64,000 nt of DNA from Bacillota bacterium (lineage in GTDB: Bacteria > Bacillota > Clostridia > Acetivibrionales > DSM-1351): the NCBI GenBank assembly GCA_023412275.1, contig JAEYNY010000009.1, forward strand, positions 1 through 64,000, in the 5' to 3' direction. Position numbers and translations under genes: made by a program. The notes under the pieces were generated by a model, which ran no database searches, was not told the DNA's origin, and saw only the letters and a program-made list of their open reading frames with translations. Positions 48,441 to 56,284 of this stretch are shown here, in pieces (positions within the stretch are counted from its first letter, which is position 1; each line of letters opens with the position of its first letter).

Positions 48441-49112
48441 ATGGGATTTAAATCAAGACTAATTTGTATCTCGATAACTGCCGCTATGATTTTGTCTATG
48501 ACCGTTTCAAGTTTTGCTGCAGTAAGCGGGTTTAATGATCTTAAAGATGTAAAGGCAAAGGAGAAGATACTTGCATTAAAGGATAAAGGAGTTGTACATG
48601 GTACCGGCGGAGGAAATTTCTCCCCATATTCTCCGGTTACTGCGGCTCAAGGGGTACAACTTATAGTAAATTCATTTAAACTGAATCTGGATTTTGTAAA
48701 ATTCGCCAAGGAGCCAAAGGCCACAGATTATTTTGTGAAGGCGGACAATAATGCATGGTATGCTCAAGGATTAATAATTGCGGCAGTAAATAGTATGCAG
48801 CTGCCCGGTGACCTTGACCCAGCACAAAAATGGACAAGGGAGGAGTTTACTCATTGGTTGATACAAACCATGGAAAACCAGTATTATCTGCCTACTGTGA
48901 AAATCGCATACAGGGAGATCGCAGATCATAAAGACATTACACCTGAATATGAGGGTCAAATACAAAGAGCAATTCTCTACAACGTTGTTAGTTTGGACAG
49001 CAAAGGACAGTTCAATCCAAAGGCGGAAATAACACGGGCAGAAGCTGCAGAAGAGATATTTAATGCTCTTGAATATATTGATGCACGTGCTATTGATAAA
49101 CCGCAGCAATAA
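48441..49112 (+). CDS. Secreted SLH-domain protein (223 aa)
   Basis: A 223-residue secreted protein with a signal peptide (about 1-27, ending near SSFA-AV) and SLH-like segments: GVVHGTGGGNFSPYSPVTAA (about 50-70), a middle segment WYAQGLIIAAVNSMQLPGDL and a C-terminal FNPKAEITRAEAAEEIFNAL (about 193-212). Almost the whole mature chain is SLH-like, so it could be a small anchor or S-layer component. It is a separate transcript between two terminators. GAGTGA precedes the ATG. Confidence 0.8.
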   Translation: MGFKSRLICISITAAMILSMTVSSFAAVSGFNDLKDVKAKEKILALKDKGVVHGTGGGNFSPYSPVTAAQGVQLIVNSFKLNLDFVKFAKEPKATDYFVKADNNAWYAQGLIIAAVNSMQLPGDLDPAQKWTREEFTHWLIQTMENQYYLPTVKIAYREIADHKDITPEYEGQIQRAILYNVVSLDSKGQFNPKAEITRAEAAEEIFNALEYIDARAIDKPQQ

Positions 49113-49142
49113 GATGCTAAATTAAATAATCTAAGTATAATG

Positions 49143-49180
49143 AAGAGAGTCTTTTGAAAATACAAAAGGCTCTCTTTTTT
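49143..49180 (+). terminator. Terminator after the second SLH gene
   Basis: AGAGAGTCTTTTG and CAAAAGGCTCTCT (one G-U pair) pair, then TTTTTTA. Confidence 0.9.
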
Positions 49181-49181
49181 A

Positions 49182-49232
49182 TTGACAAATTATATCAGAG
49201 TGATATAATTTACTATATCACTCTGATATAAT
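49182..49232 (+). promoter_or_regulatory. padR promoter and twin operator
   Basis: TTGACA (49182-49187), a 16-bp spacer and TATAAT (49204-49209). Two near-identical 17-bp palindromes, TATATCA-GAG-TGATATA (49191-49207) and TATATCA-CTC-TGATATA (49214-49230), are centred 23 bp apart and form a 19-bp inverted repeat with each other. They cover the spacer, the -10 and the start, as an autorepressor site would. Confidence 0.8.
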
Positions 49233-49245
49233 TTAGGAGGTTAAA

Positions 49246-49803
49246 ATGAAAAACAGTAAGACCAAATATGCGGTACTGGGAGTAATAAGTCTATTAGGCC
49301 CCATGTCAGGCTATGATATAAAGATGTTTTGCGATAAGGCGATTTCTTTTTTCTGGAACGAGAATTTTGGACACTTATACCCCGTTCTGGCCCAATTGGA
49401 GTCCAACGGTTTAATATGCAGAAGCAATTTGGAGGAAGGTACAAGGAAAAAGTCGTACATTATAACAGAAAAAGGGCGTATAGAGCTTGAAGACTGGCTT
49501 GTTGGACCGGTAGAATATCAACCAGAGAGATCAGAACTATTATTGAAATTATCCTTTGGGAACGAGATGCAGGGAAAAGATATTATTTCAATGTTGGAAT
49601 CAAACAAAGCAAGGAATCAGTTAAAGTTTGAGCGTTTAAACAGTATATACGACCAATATGTGAATAATGCCGAGGCAATGAAAAAGCCCCAGTATCCATA
49701 CTGGCTTGTTACCCTTCGGTACGGGATTACCTCTTTGGAGGCATCATTGAAATGGTGTGATGACACAATTGAATTTTTAAATAAGTATGAAGGAGGAAAA
49801 TAA
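49246..49803 (+). CDS. PadR-family transcriptional regulator
   Basis: A 185-residue winged-helix repressor of the PadR family (subfamily with a long C-terminal dimerisation helix). The N-terminal domain (1-90) shows YAVLGVISLLGPMSGYDIKM, FGHLYPVLAQLESNGLI and KSYIITEKGRIELEDWL; a C-terminal helical part (about 95-180) follows, ending WCDDTIEFLNKYEGGK. TATATCA-type palindromes directly upstream suggest autoregulation. It overlaps nothing and is followed 1 base after its stop by the start of an MBL-fold gene, so both are cotranscribed. Confidence 0.92.
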   Translation: MKNSKTKYAVLGVISLLGPMSGYDIKMFCDKAISFFWNENFGHLYPVLAQLESNGLICRSNLEEGTRKKSYIITEKGRIELEDWLVGPVEYQPERSELLLKLSFGNEMQGKDIISMLESNKARNQLKFERLNSIYDQYVNNAEAMKKPQYPYWLVTLRYGITSLEASLKWCDDTIEFLNKYEGGK

Positions 49804-49804
49804 G

Positions 49805-50572
49805 ATGAAAATATCAGAAGGATTGGCGATGTTGGAGTTGAAGTCAAATGTTCAAAATGTAGAAGGAATAATGTATCCCGTAATCATATGGGATGAAAAT
49901 GACCTGGTATTAATAGACACAGGCTTGCCGGGACAGGGAAGCACAATTTTAGATCTTATAGAAAAAGAAGGAGTTTCACCTCAAAAACTGACAAAGGTTA
50001 TAATTACACACCACGACATGGACCACATCGGGGGCCTTACAGAAATAGTTAAAAAAGTTGAGGCCAGCAGTGGTAAGAGAGTCGAAGTTTTGTCCCACGA
50101 AATTGAGAAGCCTTATATTCAGGGGGACTTAATGCCCTTGAAGTTTACAAAGGATAAGTTGGAAGCACTGAAGAAACAGATGGAAGAGCTGTCTTCTGAA
50201 AAACGCCAGCAATATCAAAACCTGTTTTCCTCCAATAAACCAGTGGTGACTCAAACATTGGTGGATAACCAGGAGCTTCCTTACTGTGGAGGCATTACAA
50301 TAATACATACTCCAGGCCACACCAAAGGACACATCTGTGTATACCTGAACAGGTACAAAACGCTGGTAGCGGGAGACAGTATAAATTTTGAGAAAATTTC
50401 AGAGAATGAGCATAGGCTTACAGGGCCTAACCCTCAGTTTACGTTTGATATGAACGAAGCTGTAAAGTCATTGAAAAAGCTCAGGGATTGCAATATACAT
50501 GAAATAATCTGTTATCACTGTGGTAATATGAGTAATAACGTGACAGAGCAAATAAACGAACTTTTTAAATAG
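49805..50572 (+). CDS. MBL-fold metallo-hydrolase
   Basis: A 255-residue metallo-beta-lactamase-fold hydrolase with the zinc signature THHDMDHIGG (HxHxDH form as HHDMDH), then HTPGHTKGH, AGDSINF and a final ICYHCG. Substrates of such proteins range from glyoxalase-type thioesters to lactones and nucleic acids. ATG at 49805 is chosen: AAGGAGG lies about 8 bases upstream, inside the end of padR. The pair with PadR suggests a PadR-controlled detoxification or resistance function that cannot be read from the sequence. Confidence 0.9.
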   Translation: MKISEGLAMLELKSNVQNVEGIMYPVIIWDENDLVLIDTGLPGQGSTILDLIEKEGVSPQKLTKVIITHHDMDHIGGLTEIVKKVEASSGKRVEVLSHEIEKPYIQGDLMPLKFTKDKLEALKKQMEELSSEKRQQYQNLFSSNKPVVTQTLVDNQELPYCGGITIIHTPGHTKGHICVYLNRYKTLVAGDSINFEKISENEHRLTGPNPQFTFDMNEAVKSLKKLRDCNIHEIICYHCGNMSNNVTEQINELFK

Positions 50573-50603
50573 AATTATCTTTTCCAAAATAAAAGGAGGC
50601 TAT

Positions 50604-51104
50604 ATGCAAAACAATATTGACAATATGTATCCCGCAGATAAGAAGGAAATGTATAAGCTGTTAGTTTCACAAATGAAAGCACTTCTTGAGGGAGAAACAA
50701 ACACTATAGCAAACTTGGCCAATGCTTCAGCTCTAATTAATCATGCACTGAGTGGAATTAACTGGGTAGGTTTTTACCTTATGGATAACGGAGAGCTTGT
50801 ATTGGGACCATTTCAGGGTAAGGTGGCATGTGTGCGTATTGCTGTCGGAAGAGGTGTTTGTGGTACTGCAGTAAAGGAAAACGCAACTCAACTGGTTATG
50901 GATGTTCACAGTTTTCCAGGACATATTGCTTGTGACAGTGCGTCCAATTCCGAGGTTGTAGTGCCTCTTCGCCATCAAGGAGAAGTAGTAGGAGTGCTGG
51001 ATATTGATAGTCCGCAAATAGGCCGGTTTGACAAGATAGACGCTGACGAACTTGAAAAAATAGCACATATTATTGAAGAATCTTGCCAATGGAATAGCAA
51101 ATAA
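50604..51104 (+). CDS. Free methionine-(R)-sulfoxide reductase (GAF-type fRMsr)
   Basis: A 166-residue GAF-domain enzyme that reduces free methionine-(R)-sulfoxide. The three cysteines known from the E. coli/yeast fRMsr family are present: VACVRIAVG, RGVCGTAV and HIACDSAS, along with INWVGFYLM at the substrate pocket and GVLDIDSPQIGRFD near the end. Length is normal. AGGAGG lies before the ATG, 31 bases after the MBL gene, so it may be the third gene of the padR transcript or have its own promoter. Confidence 0.94.
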   Translation: MQNNIDNMYPADKKEMYKLLVSQMKALLEGETNTIANLANASALINHALSGINWVGFYLMDNGELVLGPFQGKVACVRIAVGRGVCGTAVKENATQLVMDVHSFPGHIACDSASNSEVVVPLRHQGEVVGVLDIDSPQIGRFDKIDADELEKIAHIIEESCQWNSK

Positions 51105-51116
51105 GTAAAGTAAAAA

Positions 51117-51175
51117 AAGCATAAACTTGTATCAATAGTAGTCTGAAAGACAATCTTAGATACAAGTTCATGCTT
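51117..51175 (-). terminator. Long hairpin between fRMsr and a minus-strand small gene
   Basis: AAGCATAAACTTGTATC pairs with GATACAAGTTCATGCTT (one mismatch) over a long loop. The minus strand then has TTTTTTT, so it mainly terminates the small gene at 51185. The plus side lacks a T run. Confidence 0.7.
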
Positions 51176-51184
51176 ACACAGTTA

Positions 51185-51400
51185 TTATTTACTTGTTTTC
51201 CAGGAGCCTTCTTCAGTACAAACTGACTGCAAACCGTTTTCAGTAGTAATTTTTGATCCCACTGCGTGCCTCTTGTGGTCGTATACGCAGAATGGGTCTT
51301 TTCCTGCATTACCTGTACCTTTTTTTGTTACTTTACTTATATCATTTTCCTGAGTTATATTATCAACGGAGATACTGTCTTGTTGTTTTCTATTTTGCAT
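51185..51400 (-). CDS. Small hypothetical protein with two spaced cysteines (71 aa)
   Basis: A 71-residue protein starting at ATG 51400, with AAAGGA about 8 bases upstream and a terminator right after the stop. The first 35 residues are polar (MQNRKQQDSISVDNITQEND). The C-terminal half reads FCVYDHKRHAVGSKIT, then LQSVCTEEGSW, a C...C pattern similar in spacing to the short DUF1496/YnjH-type domains, which I offer only as a resemblance. No signal peptide in this form. A role is not evident. Confidence 0.6.
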   Translation of the reverse strand: MQNRKQQDSISVDNITQENDISKVTKKGTGNAGKDPFCVYDHKRHAVGSKITTENGLQSVCTEEGSWKTSK

Positions 51401-51602
51401 AGTATCAAATCCTTTCGTTTTAAGCTGATAAAACCTTCTATATAAATATGTGTAAAAGCAATCAGAATGATTCCTTGAAAAATCAGGCAAGATTATTGTT
51501 AAAAATATTTAACATTATCACCATACTTTTTTAATAAATTTTAAGTACAATGTTTATGCAGGGAAAATTGGGGTATATATACTATGAAAGGAGTGTGTAG
51601 CT

Positions 51603-51854
51603 TTGTTAGATTCCAGAAAATGTTTGGAGATTTATGAATTTTGTCAGAATCAGTACAAAAAACTTGAGAAAAAGACCGGATATTATAGTCCTAAGCATGA
51701 TAAGGTTGTCATGGAACTTGCGTCAAAAGAGTTTCAGATGAGTGAGGCTACCATTAATAGTGCCTTTGATTTAGCTGCACAAACATTAAGCAAAAACAAT
51801 AAAAGTAAGTCTGAAAAAATAATCAGAAACAAGATTATTCATGGAACCTTCTAA
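51603..51854 (+). CDS. Hypothetical helical protein (83 aa)
   Basis: An 83-residue protein from TTG at 51603; AAAGGAG lies 9 bases upstream. It is predicted fully helical: KCLEIYEFCQNQYKKLEKK, then SPKHDKVVMELASKEFQMSE and TINSAFDLAAQTLSKNNK. The two Cys near the start are isolated. No family is recognised. It is separated from its neighbours by AT-rich sequence and a weak terminator (51881-51915), and appears to be a monocistronic gene. Confidence 0.6.
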   Translation: MLDSRKCLEIYEFCQNQYKKLEKKTGYYSPKHDKVVMELASKEFQMSEATINSAFDLAAQTLSKNNKSKSEKIIRNKIIHGTF

Positions 51855-51880
51855 TCAATATATAAAATATATAAAAAATC

Positions 51881-51915
51881 AAGGCATAGGCATTAAAAGT
51901 CTGTGCTTTTTTTAT
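51881..51915 (+). terminator. Weak terminator after the 83-residue gene
   Basis: GCATAG pairs with CTGTGC (one G-U pair) ahead of a long T run. The sequence from 51916 to 52070 shows nothing more than AT-rich promoter-like text. Confidence 0.6.
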
Positions 51916-52070
51916 ATATATAAAAAACACATTTGGAGTAAAATTGTATCAATTACAAAATAATTACATTATTACAATATTATCGTCGATTATTGAGAAT
52001 AATTGGTTTGTAGGATATAATTTATCTAAGATTATACTTAATTAGTACAATCTATAAATGGGGGTGTATT

Positions 52071-52742
52071 ATGTATCACTTTTATACAACGGTTTTCTTG
52101 GTAGGAGTTTTTTACACAATTATTTCTTTAATTATAAGTGGTATATCAGGAGTCTTTCATTCTAGCGGGGACTTTGGGGGCTCTCACATGCACGGACATG
52201 GCGGAGACAGCGGGCATATACCGGGACATGTTCATTCCCATGGAGGAAGTGTTGATGGAAATCACTCGGTTCATGGGTCTCACAGTGGTGACGGGACTGA
52301 TATGTCAAACAGCATTCTTTCTTGGGTGGGATTGTTATTCAATCCGCTGGTAGCAGTTTCTTTCCTTACAGTGTTTGGAGGGATAGGAATTACCAGTACT
52401 AAATTCTTGAGTTGGAATTGGGTTGTGGTTTTAATAATTGCATTAGGTGCTGGCATAATTATTTCAACAATTTTATATAATTTAGTAGCAAAGCCCCTGT
52501 ACAGAAGTGAAAATACTTCTGATGTATCAAGAGAAGAACTATTGGGGGTTCAGGCAGAAGTGACAACAGACATTATGGAAAATGGTTTTGGTACTATCAA
52601 GTATACAGTTAATTCAATTAAATATACTGCACCTGCAAGACATGTTGAAAGTAAACCCGTAAAACAAGGTGAAAAGGTATTTATATGCAAGATAGAGAAT
52701 AATACTTTCTATATAAGTGAGGCCTCAAAAGTAATAATTTAG
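52071..52742 (+). CDS. NfeD-like membrane protein with a His-rich loop (YuaF-like)
   Basis: A 223-residue membrane protein. Transmembrane helices are at about 5-28, 82-107 and 115-140; a C-terminal OB-fold NfeD domain spans about 155-222 (LLGVQAEVTTDIMENGFGTI, VKQGEKVFICKIENNTFY). The loop after helix 1 holds 11 histidines in 42 residues (30-71), for example HMHGHGGDSGH and GHVHSHGG, a probable metal-binding patch outside or inside the membrane. YuaF-type NfeD proteins are made with the flotillin FloT in Bacillus, and here the flotillin gene follows 85 bases downstream. GGGGTG lies before the ATG. Confidence 0.85.
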   Translation: MYHFYTTVFLVGVFYTIISLIISGISGVFHSSGDFGGSHMHGHGGDSGHIPGHVHSHGGSVDGNHSVHGSHSGDGTDMSNSILSWVGLLFNPLVAVSFLTVFGGIGITSTKFLSWNWVVVLIIALGAGIIISTILYNLVAKPLYRSENTSDVSREELLGVQAEVTTDIMENGFGTIKYTVNSIKYTAPARHVESKPVKQGEKVFICKIENNTFYISEASKVII

Positions 52743-52827
52743 AAAGCAACTTTCATTTTCCAAATAAATCAAATCTTTATATGGAGAATTTAAGGTTGAA
52801 ATATAAAAATCACAAAGGAGTGTTAAA

Positions 52828-54255
52828 ATGTTGGATTCAATTTATTTTGTGCCGGGAGTAATTATAGTTGTACTATTTATATTAATTCTTACCTTTGTTT
52901 CAATGTACAAAAAGGTACCTCAGGACAAAGCTTTGGTAGTTACCGGGTTCAGAGGCAGGAGAGTTATAACCGGCGGTGGCGGTATTGTTGTGCCAATGCT
53001 TGAAAGAACAGACATCATTTCACTGGAAAACATGCAGATAGATATAAGAATTGATGGGGCATTAACTTCTCAGGGAGTTGGCATTGTAGCTGACGGAGTT
53101 GCGGTAGTGAAAGTTAAATCTGATAAAGAGTCAATTCTATCGGCTGCCGAGCAGTTCAATACTTCAAAGGGACTTGACTACATGCTTGGAATAATAGCAA
53201 AAACTACTCAGCAGGTTCTGGAAGGTAAGCTCCGTGAAATAGTTTCAAAAATGACTGTAGAAGAAATTTATAAAGACAGAGAAACCTTTGCATCACACGT
53301 TCAAGGTGTTGCAGCAACGGAACTTCAAAACATGGGTCTTGAATTAAAGGTTCTTACAATCAAAGATATAGCAGATAAAAATGGCTATCTGGAAGCCCTT
53401 GGAAAACCTAGAATAGCTGAAGTAAAAAGAGATGCTCAGATAGCAGAAGCAAATGCAACAAAGGAAACCAAGGTTAAAACCGCTGAGGCTAACAGAGAGG
53501 GTGAAGCAGCCAGGATTCAGGCTGAAACTCAGATAGCTGAGGCTAACAAGGACAAGGAACTGAAGGTTCAGTCCTATAACAAGGATCAACAGACAGCAAA
53601 GGCTGAAGCCGACCTAGCATACGATATTAAAGCAAATATCGTTAAAAAGGAAGTTGCAGAAACTGCAATGCAGGTAGAAATTGTTAAGAAACAGAAGGAA
53701 ATTGAACTTGCAGAACAGGAAGCAATGAGAAGAGAAAAAGAACTGGAAGCTACAGTAAAGAAACAGGCAGATGCTGAAAACTATCAGGCAACAAAGGTAG
53801 CTGATGCCAACAAGTACAGAGAGGTTGCAGCAGCGGAAGCAAGATCACGTGCTATTGAGATGGAAGGTGAAGCCAAAGCTAAAGCCAAGAGAGCCGAAGG
53901 TATGGCAGAAGTTGAAATCATAAAGGCAAAAGGTGAAGCGGAAGCTCTTGCAATGGCGAAAAAGGCTGAAGCCTTTAAAATGTACAATGATGCAGCCGTT
54001 ACTCAGATGATTATAGAAAAACTTCCTGAAATAGCAAACGCTGTAGCTAGTCCGCTTTCAAAGACAGAGAAGATAGTTATAGTAGATAATGGCGGACAAG
54101 GAAAAGGTGCAGCCAAGGTAACAGGATATGTAACAGATATAATATCTCAATTGCCTGAAACCGTAGAAGCACTTACTGGAATGAATGTACTGGATTTCCT
54201 TAAAAAGAATACAGTTCAGACCCAGAATGAAAACATAACCGAAGACGCAGAATAA
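52828..54255 (+). CDS. floT: Flotillin-like (SPFH) protein
   Basis: A 475-residue flotillin. An N-terminal membrane helix (about 5-27, FVPGVIIVVLFILILTFVSM) is followed by an SPFH domain (about 30-195; KALVVTGFRGRRVITGGGGI) and a long coiled-coil domain (about 200-390) made of Glu-Ala-rich repeats (AEANREGEAARIQAETQIAE, KAKAKRAEGMAEVEIIKAKG). Flotillins form large assemblies that organise membrane microdomains and wall synthesis. The upstream NfeD-like gene is its usual partner. AAGGAG lies about 7 bases before the ATG. Confidence 0.95.
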   Translation: MLDSIYFVPGVIIVVLFILILTFVSMYKKVPQDKALVVTGFRGRRVITGGGGIVVPMLERTDIISLENMQIDIRIDGALTSQGVGIVADGVAVVKVKSDKESILSAAEQFNTSKGLDYMLGIIAKTTQQVLEGKLREIVSKMTVEEIYKDRETFASHVQGVAATELQNMGLELKVLTIKDIADKNGYLEALGKPRIAEVKRDAQIAEANATKETKVKTAEANREGEAARIQAETQIAEANKDKELKVQSYNKDQQTAKAEADLAYDIKANIVKKEVAETAMQVEIVKKQKEIELAEQEAMRREKELEATVKKQADAENYQATKVADANKYREVAAAEARSRAIEMEGEAKAKAKRAEGMAEVEIIKAKGEAEALAMAKKAEAFKMYNDAAVTQMIIEKLPEIANAVASPLSKTEKIVIVDNGGQGKGAAKVTGYVTDIISQLPETVEALTGMNVLDFLKKNTVQTQNENITEDAE

Positions 54256-54261
54256 AATTAT

Positions 54262-54298
54262 AAAAAACAGCCCTGCAAAAGTTTGTGGGGCTGTTTTT
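54262..54298 (+). terminator. Terminator after floT
   Basis: AAAAACAGCCC and GGGCTGTTTTT pair over a 14-base loop. The region from here to 54493 is AT-rich and holds no other gene. Confidence 0.9.
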
Positions 54299-54493
54299 AT
54301 GCATAAATACAACATTATACAATTTTTACATATTTGATGTTGTAAAAATTCACATAAATCTTTCCGCAGAATAGCCCAATATTAAGCAATTAAATGAAAA
54401 TATTATATTTTCATGGTTAAAATTGACATGCATAATATTACAGGTTTACAATTTAGATGTTTCCATAAAATATAAATTGTTGAGGTGTAATAT

Positions 54494-56209
54494 ATGTTGA
54501 AAAACCTAAAGATAGCACATAAAATAATTTTTCTATCTGTTGTTTTACTTTTGTTCATAGTTATTGTAGGTTTTACCGGGTACTATTTTATAAATAGCTC
54601 TCATATAGAAATAGATACTATGTACAAGGACAGGCTGTTACCCGTAGAATGGCTGAACGACAGCATAAGTAAAACAAACGAAAATGAATCATATATACTT
54701 TATTTAGTTTTGTACGGAAATGATAGCCAGTCCCAGACCCAGTTTGTAAAGAATATTGAAAACAATTCAAAAATAGTAGACGAAAACTGGGAAAAATATA
54801 AAAAAACAAAACTGGACAAATTTGAGTCAGACAATATTGGGTCATTTGAAAATGCCAGAAAAGAATTCAGAGCAGCAAGGGAGAAGATAATAGCGGCAGC
54901 ATGTGCAGGGAATAAGAAAGAAGCCCTTGATTTACTGAATAACAATATCAGTTATTTACGAGGTGAGCAAAAGACACTTGAGGATTTAGCTGAATACTGC
55001 AGTAATGTTGCAAATGACATTAATGCAAAAAATAATAAAAACTTTATATTTGCAATGGAAGTTATGATTGCATTAATTGCTTTTGCTTTGGTAGCTGGCG
55101 TGATACTTAGCCTTCTGATTGCAAATGGGATAATCAGACCTATAGGATTGCTTAAAAAAGAACTCAACTTATTGGTTGAAACAGGCGGAGACCTTACACA
55201 GGAAATAGATATCAAGCGTAAAGATGAGGTCGGACAGCTTGCAGATTCAGTCAACCAGTTCTTAGCTAATCTGAGAACTATCGTAAGAGGAATAATTGAA
55301 GAATCCACAGTTGTTGAAAACTCCATAGCATTAGTAGAACAGAAAATGGAGGATTTAAATACATTTGTTGAAAATGTGTCAGCTACTACCGAAGAGATTT
55401 CTGCCGGCATGGAGGAGACTGCTGCTGCAACAGAACAAGTAAATGCATCATCACAGGAAATTGAATCTGCAATAGAAGCAATGAATGATAAGGCTCAAAA
55501 TGGTTCAATGGAGGCAGAAGAAATAGGTAATCGAGCGATTACATTAAGAGACAGCTCAATATTATCTGTGAAAACAGCAAATGACATTTATAATGAAACA
55601 ACACATAAATTATTAACTGCATTGGAAAATTCAAAGGCAGTAGAACATATTACTGTTCTAACCGGAACTATATTACAAATATCCGAACAAACTAATCTTC
55701 TTGCACTAAATGCAGCAATAGAAGCAGCCAGAGCAGGCGAAGCAGGAAAGGGATTTGCTGTTGTTGCCGACGAAATACGAAAGTTGGCTGAGGAATCCAA
55801 AATAGCAGTAAATGAGATACAGAGGGTCACAAACGAAGTTGTTTCAGCAGTTGCAGAACTTTCTGAAGGCTCTAGAACAGTATTGAATTTTCTGGATACA
55901 ACTGTAAGGCCTGATTATTCAAACATGGTGAAAACAGGTGAATCCTACAATAACGATGCGGCATTTGTTTTTGATCTTATTTCTGATTTTAGTGCTACGT
56001 CACAAGAACTCACAGCTTCTGTAGAAGGAATAATCCGTGCTATTAATGATGTAACCAAAACAGTAAATGAAGGGGCAGCGGGGACACAAAGTATAGCGGA
56101 ACAGAATGTTGAGATAGTTGAAATGGTAAGTAAGGTTAAGAATGAAATGGAAATCAGCAATAGAAGTACTCAGAAGCTAAAGGAAATTGTCGGCAAATTT
56201 ACAGTATAG
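54494..56209 (+). CDS. Methyl-accepting chemotaxis protein
   Basis: A 571-residue chemoreceptor. Helix 1 (about 9-32) and helix 2 (about 187-210) flank a periplasm-side sensor of the four-helix-bundle type (about 33-186; MYKDRLLPVEWLNDSISKTN). A HAMP domain (about 211-265) leads to the cytoplasmic signalling domain, whose tip EQTNLLALNAAIEAARAGEA with GKGFAVVADEIRKLAEES is unaltered. The ligand is unknown. GAGGTG lies 8-9 bases before the ATG. No other chemotaxis gene is near. Confidence 0.94.
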   Translation: MLKNLKIAHKIIFLSVVLLLFIVIVGFTGYYFINSSHIEIDTMYKDRLLPVEWLNDSISKTNENESYILYLVLYGNDSQSQTQFVKNIENNSKIVDENWEKYKKTKLDKFESDNIGSFENARKEFRAAREKIIAAACAGNKKEALDLLNNNISYLRGEQKTLEDLAEYCSNVANDINAKNNKNFIFAMEVMIALIAFALVAGVILSLLIANGIIRPIGLLKKELNLLVETGGDLTQEIDIKRKDEVGQLADSVNQFLANLRTIVRGIIEESTVVENSIALVEQKMEDLNTFVENVSATTEEISAGMEETAAATEQVNASSQEIESAIEAMNDKAQNGSMEAEEIGNRAITLRDSSILSVKTANDIYNETTHKLLTALENSKAVEHITVLTGTILQISEQTNLLALNAAIEAARAGEAGKGFAVVADEIRKLAEESKIAVNEIQRVTNEVVSAVAELSEGSRTVLNFLDTTVRPDYSNMVKTGESYNNDAAFVFDLISDFSATSQELTASVEGIIRAINDVTKTVNEGAAGTQSIAEQNVEIVEMVSKVKNEMEISNRSTQKLKEIVGKFTV

Positions 56210-56284
56210 ATTTCTATGGACTAAAGCCACTAATATAAGTTATACTAGTTCTGCGAATAATATATTTTTTATCAGGGGTACAAA

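Noticed and set aside
54952..55410. 152-residue minus-strand frame
   Set aside because: It is antisense to the chemoreceptor, where the Ser/Ile-rich content mirrors the helical coding strand.
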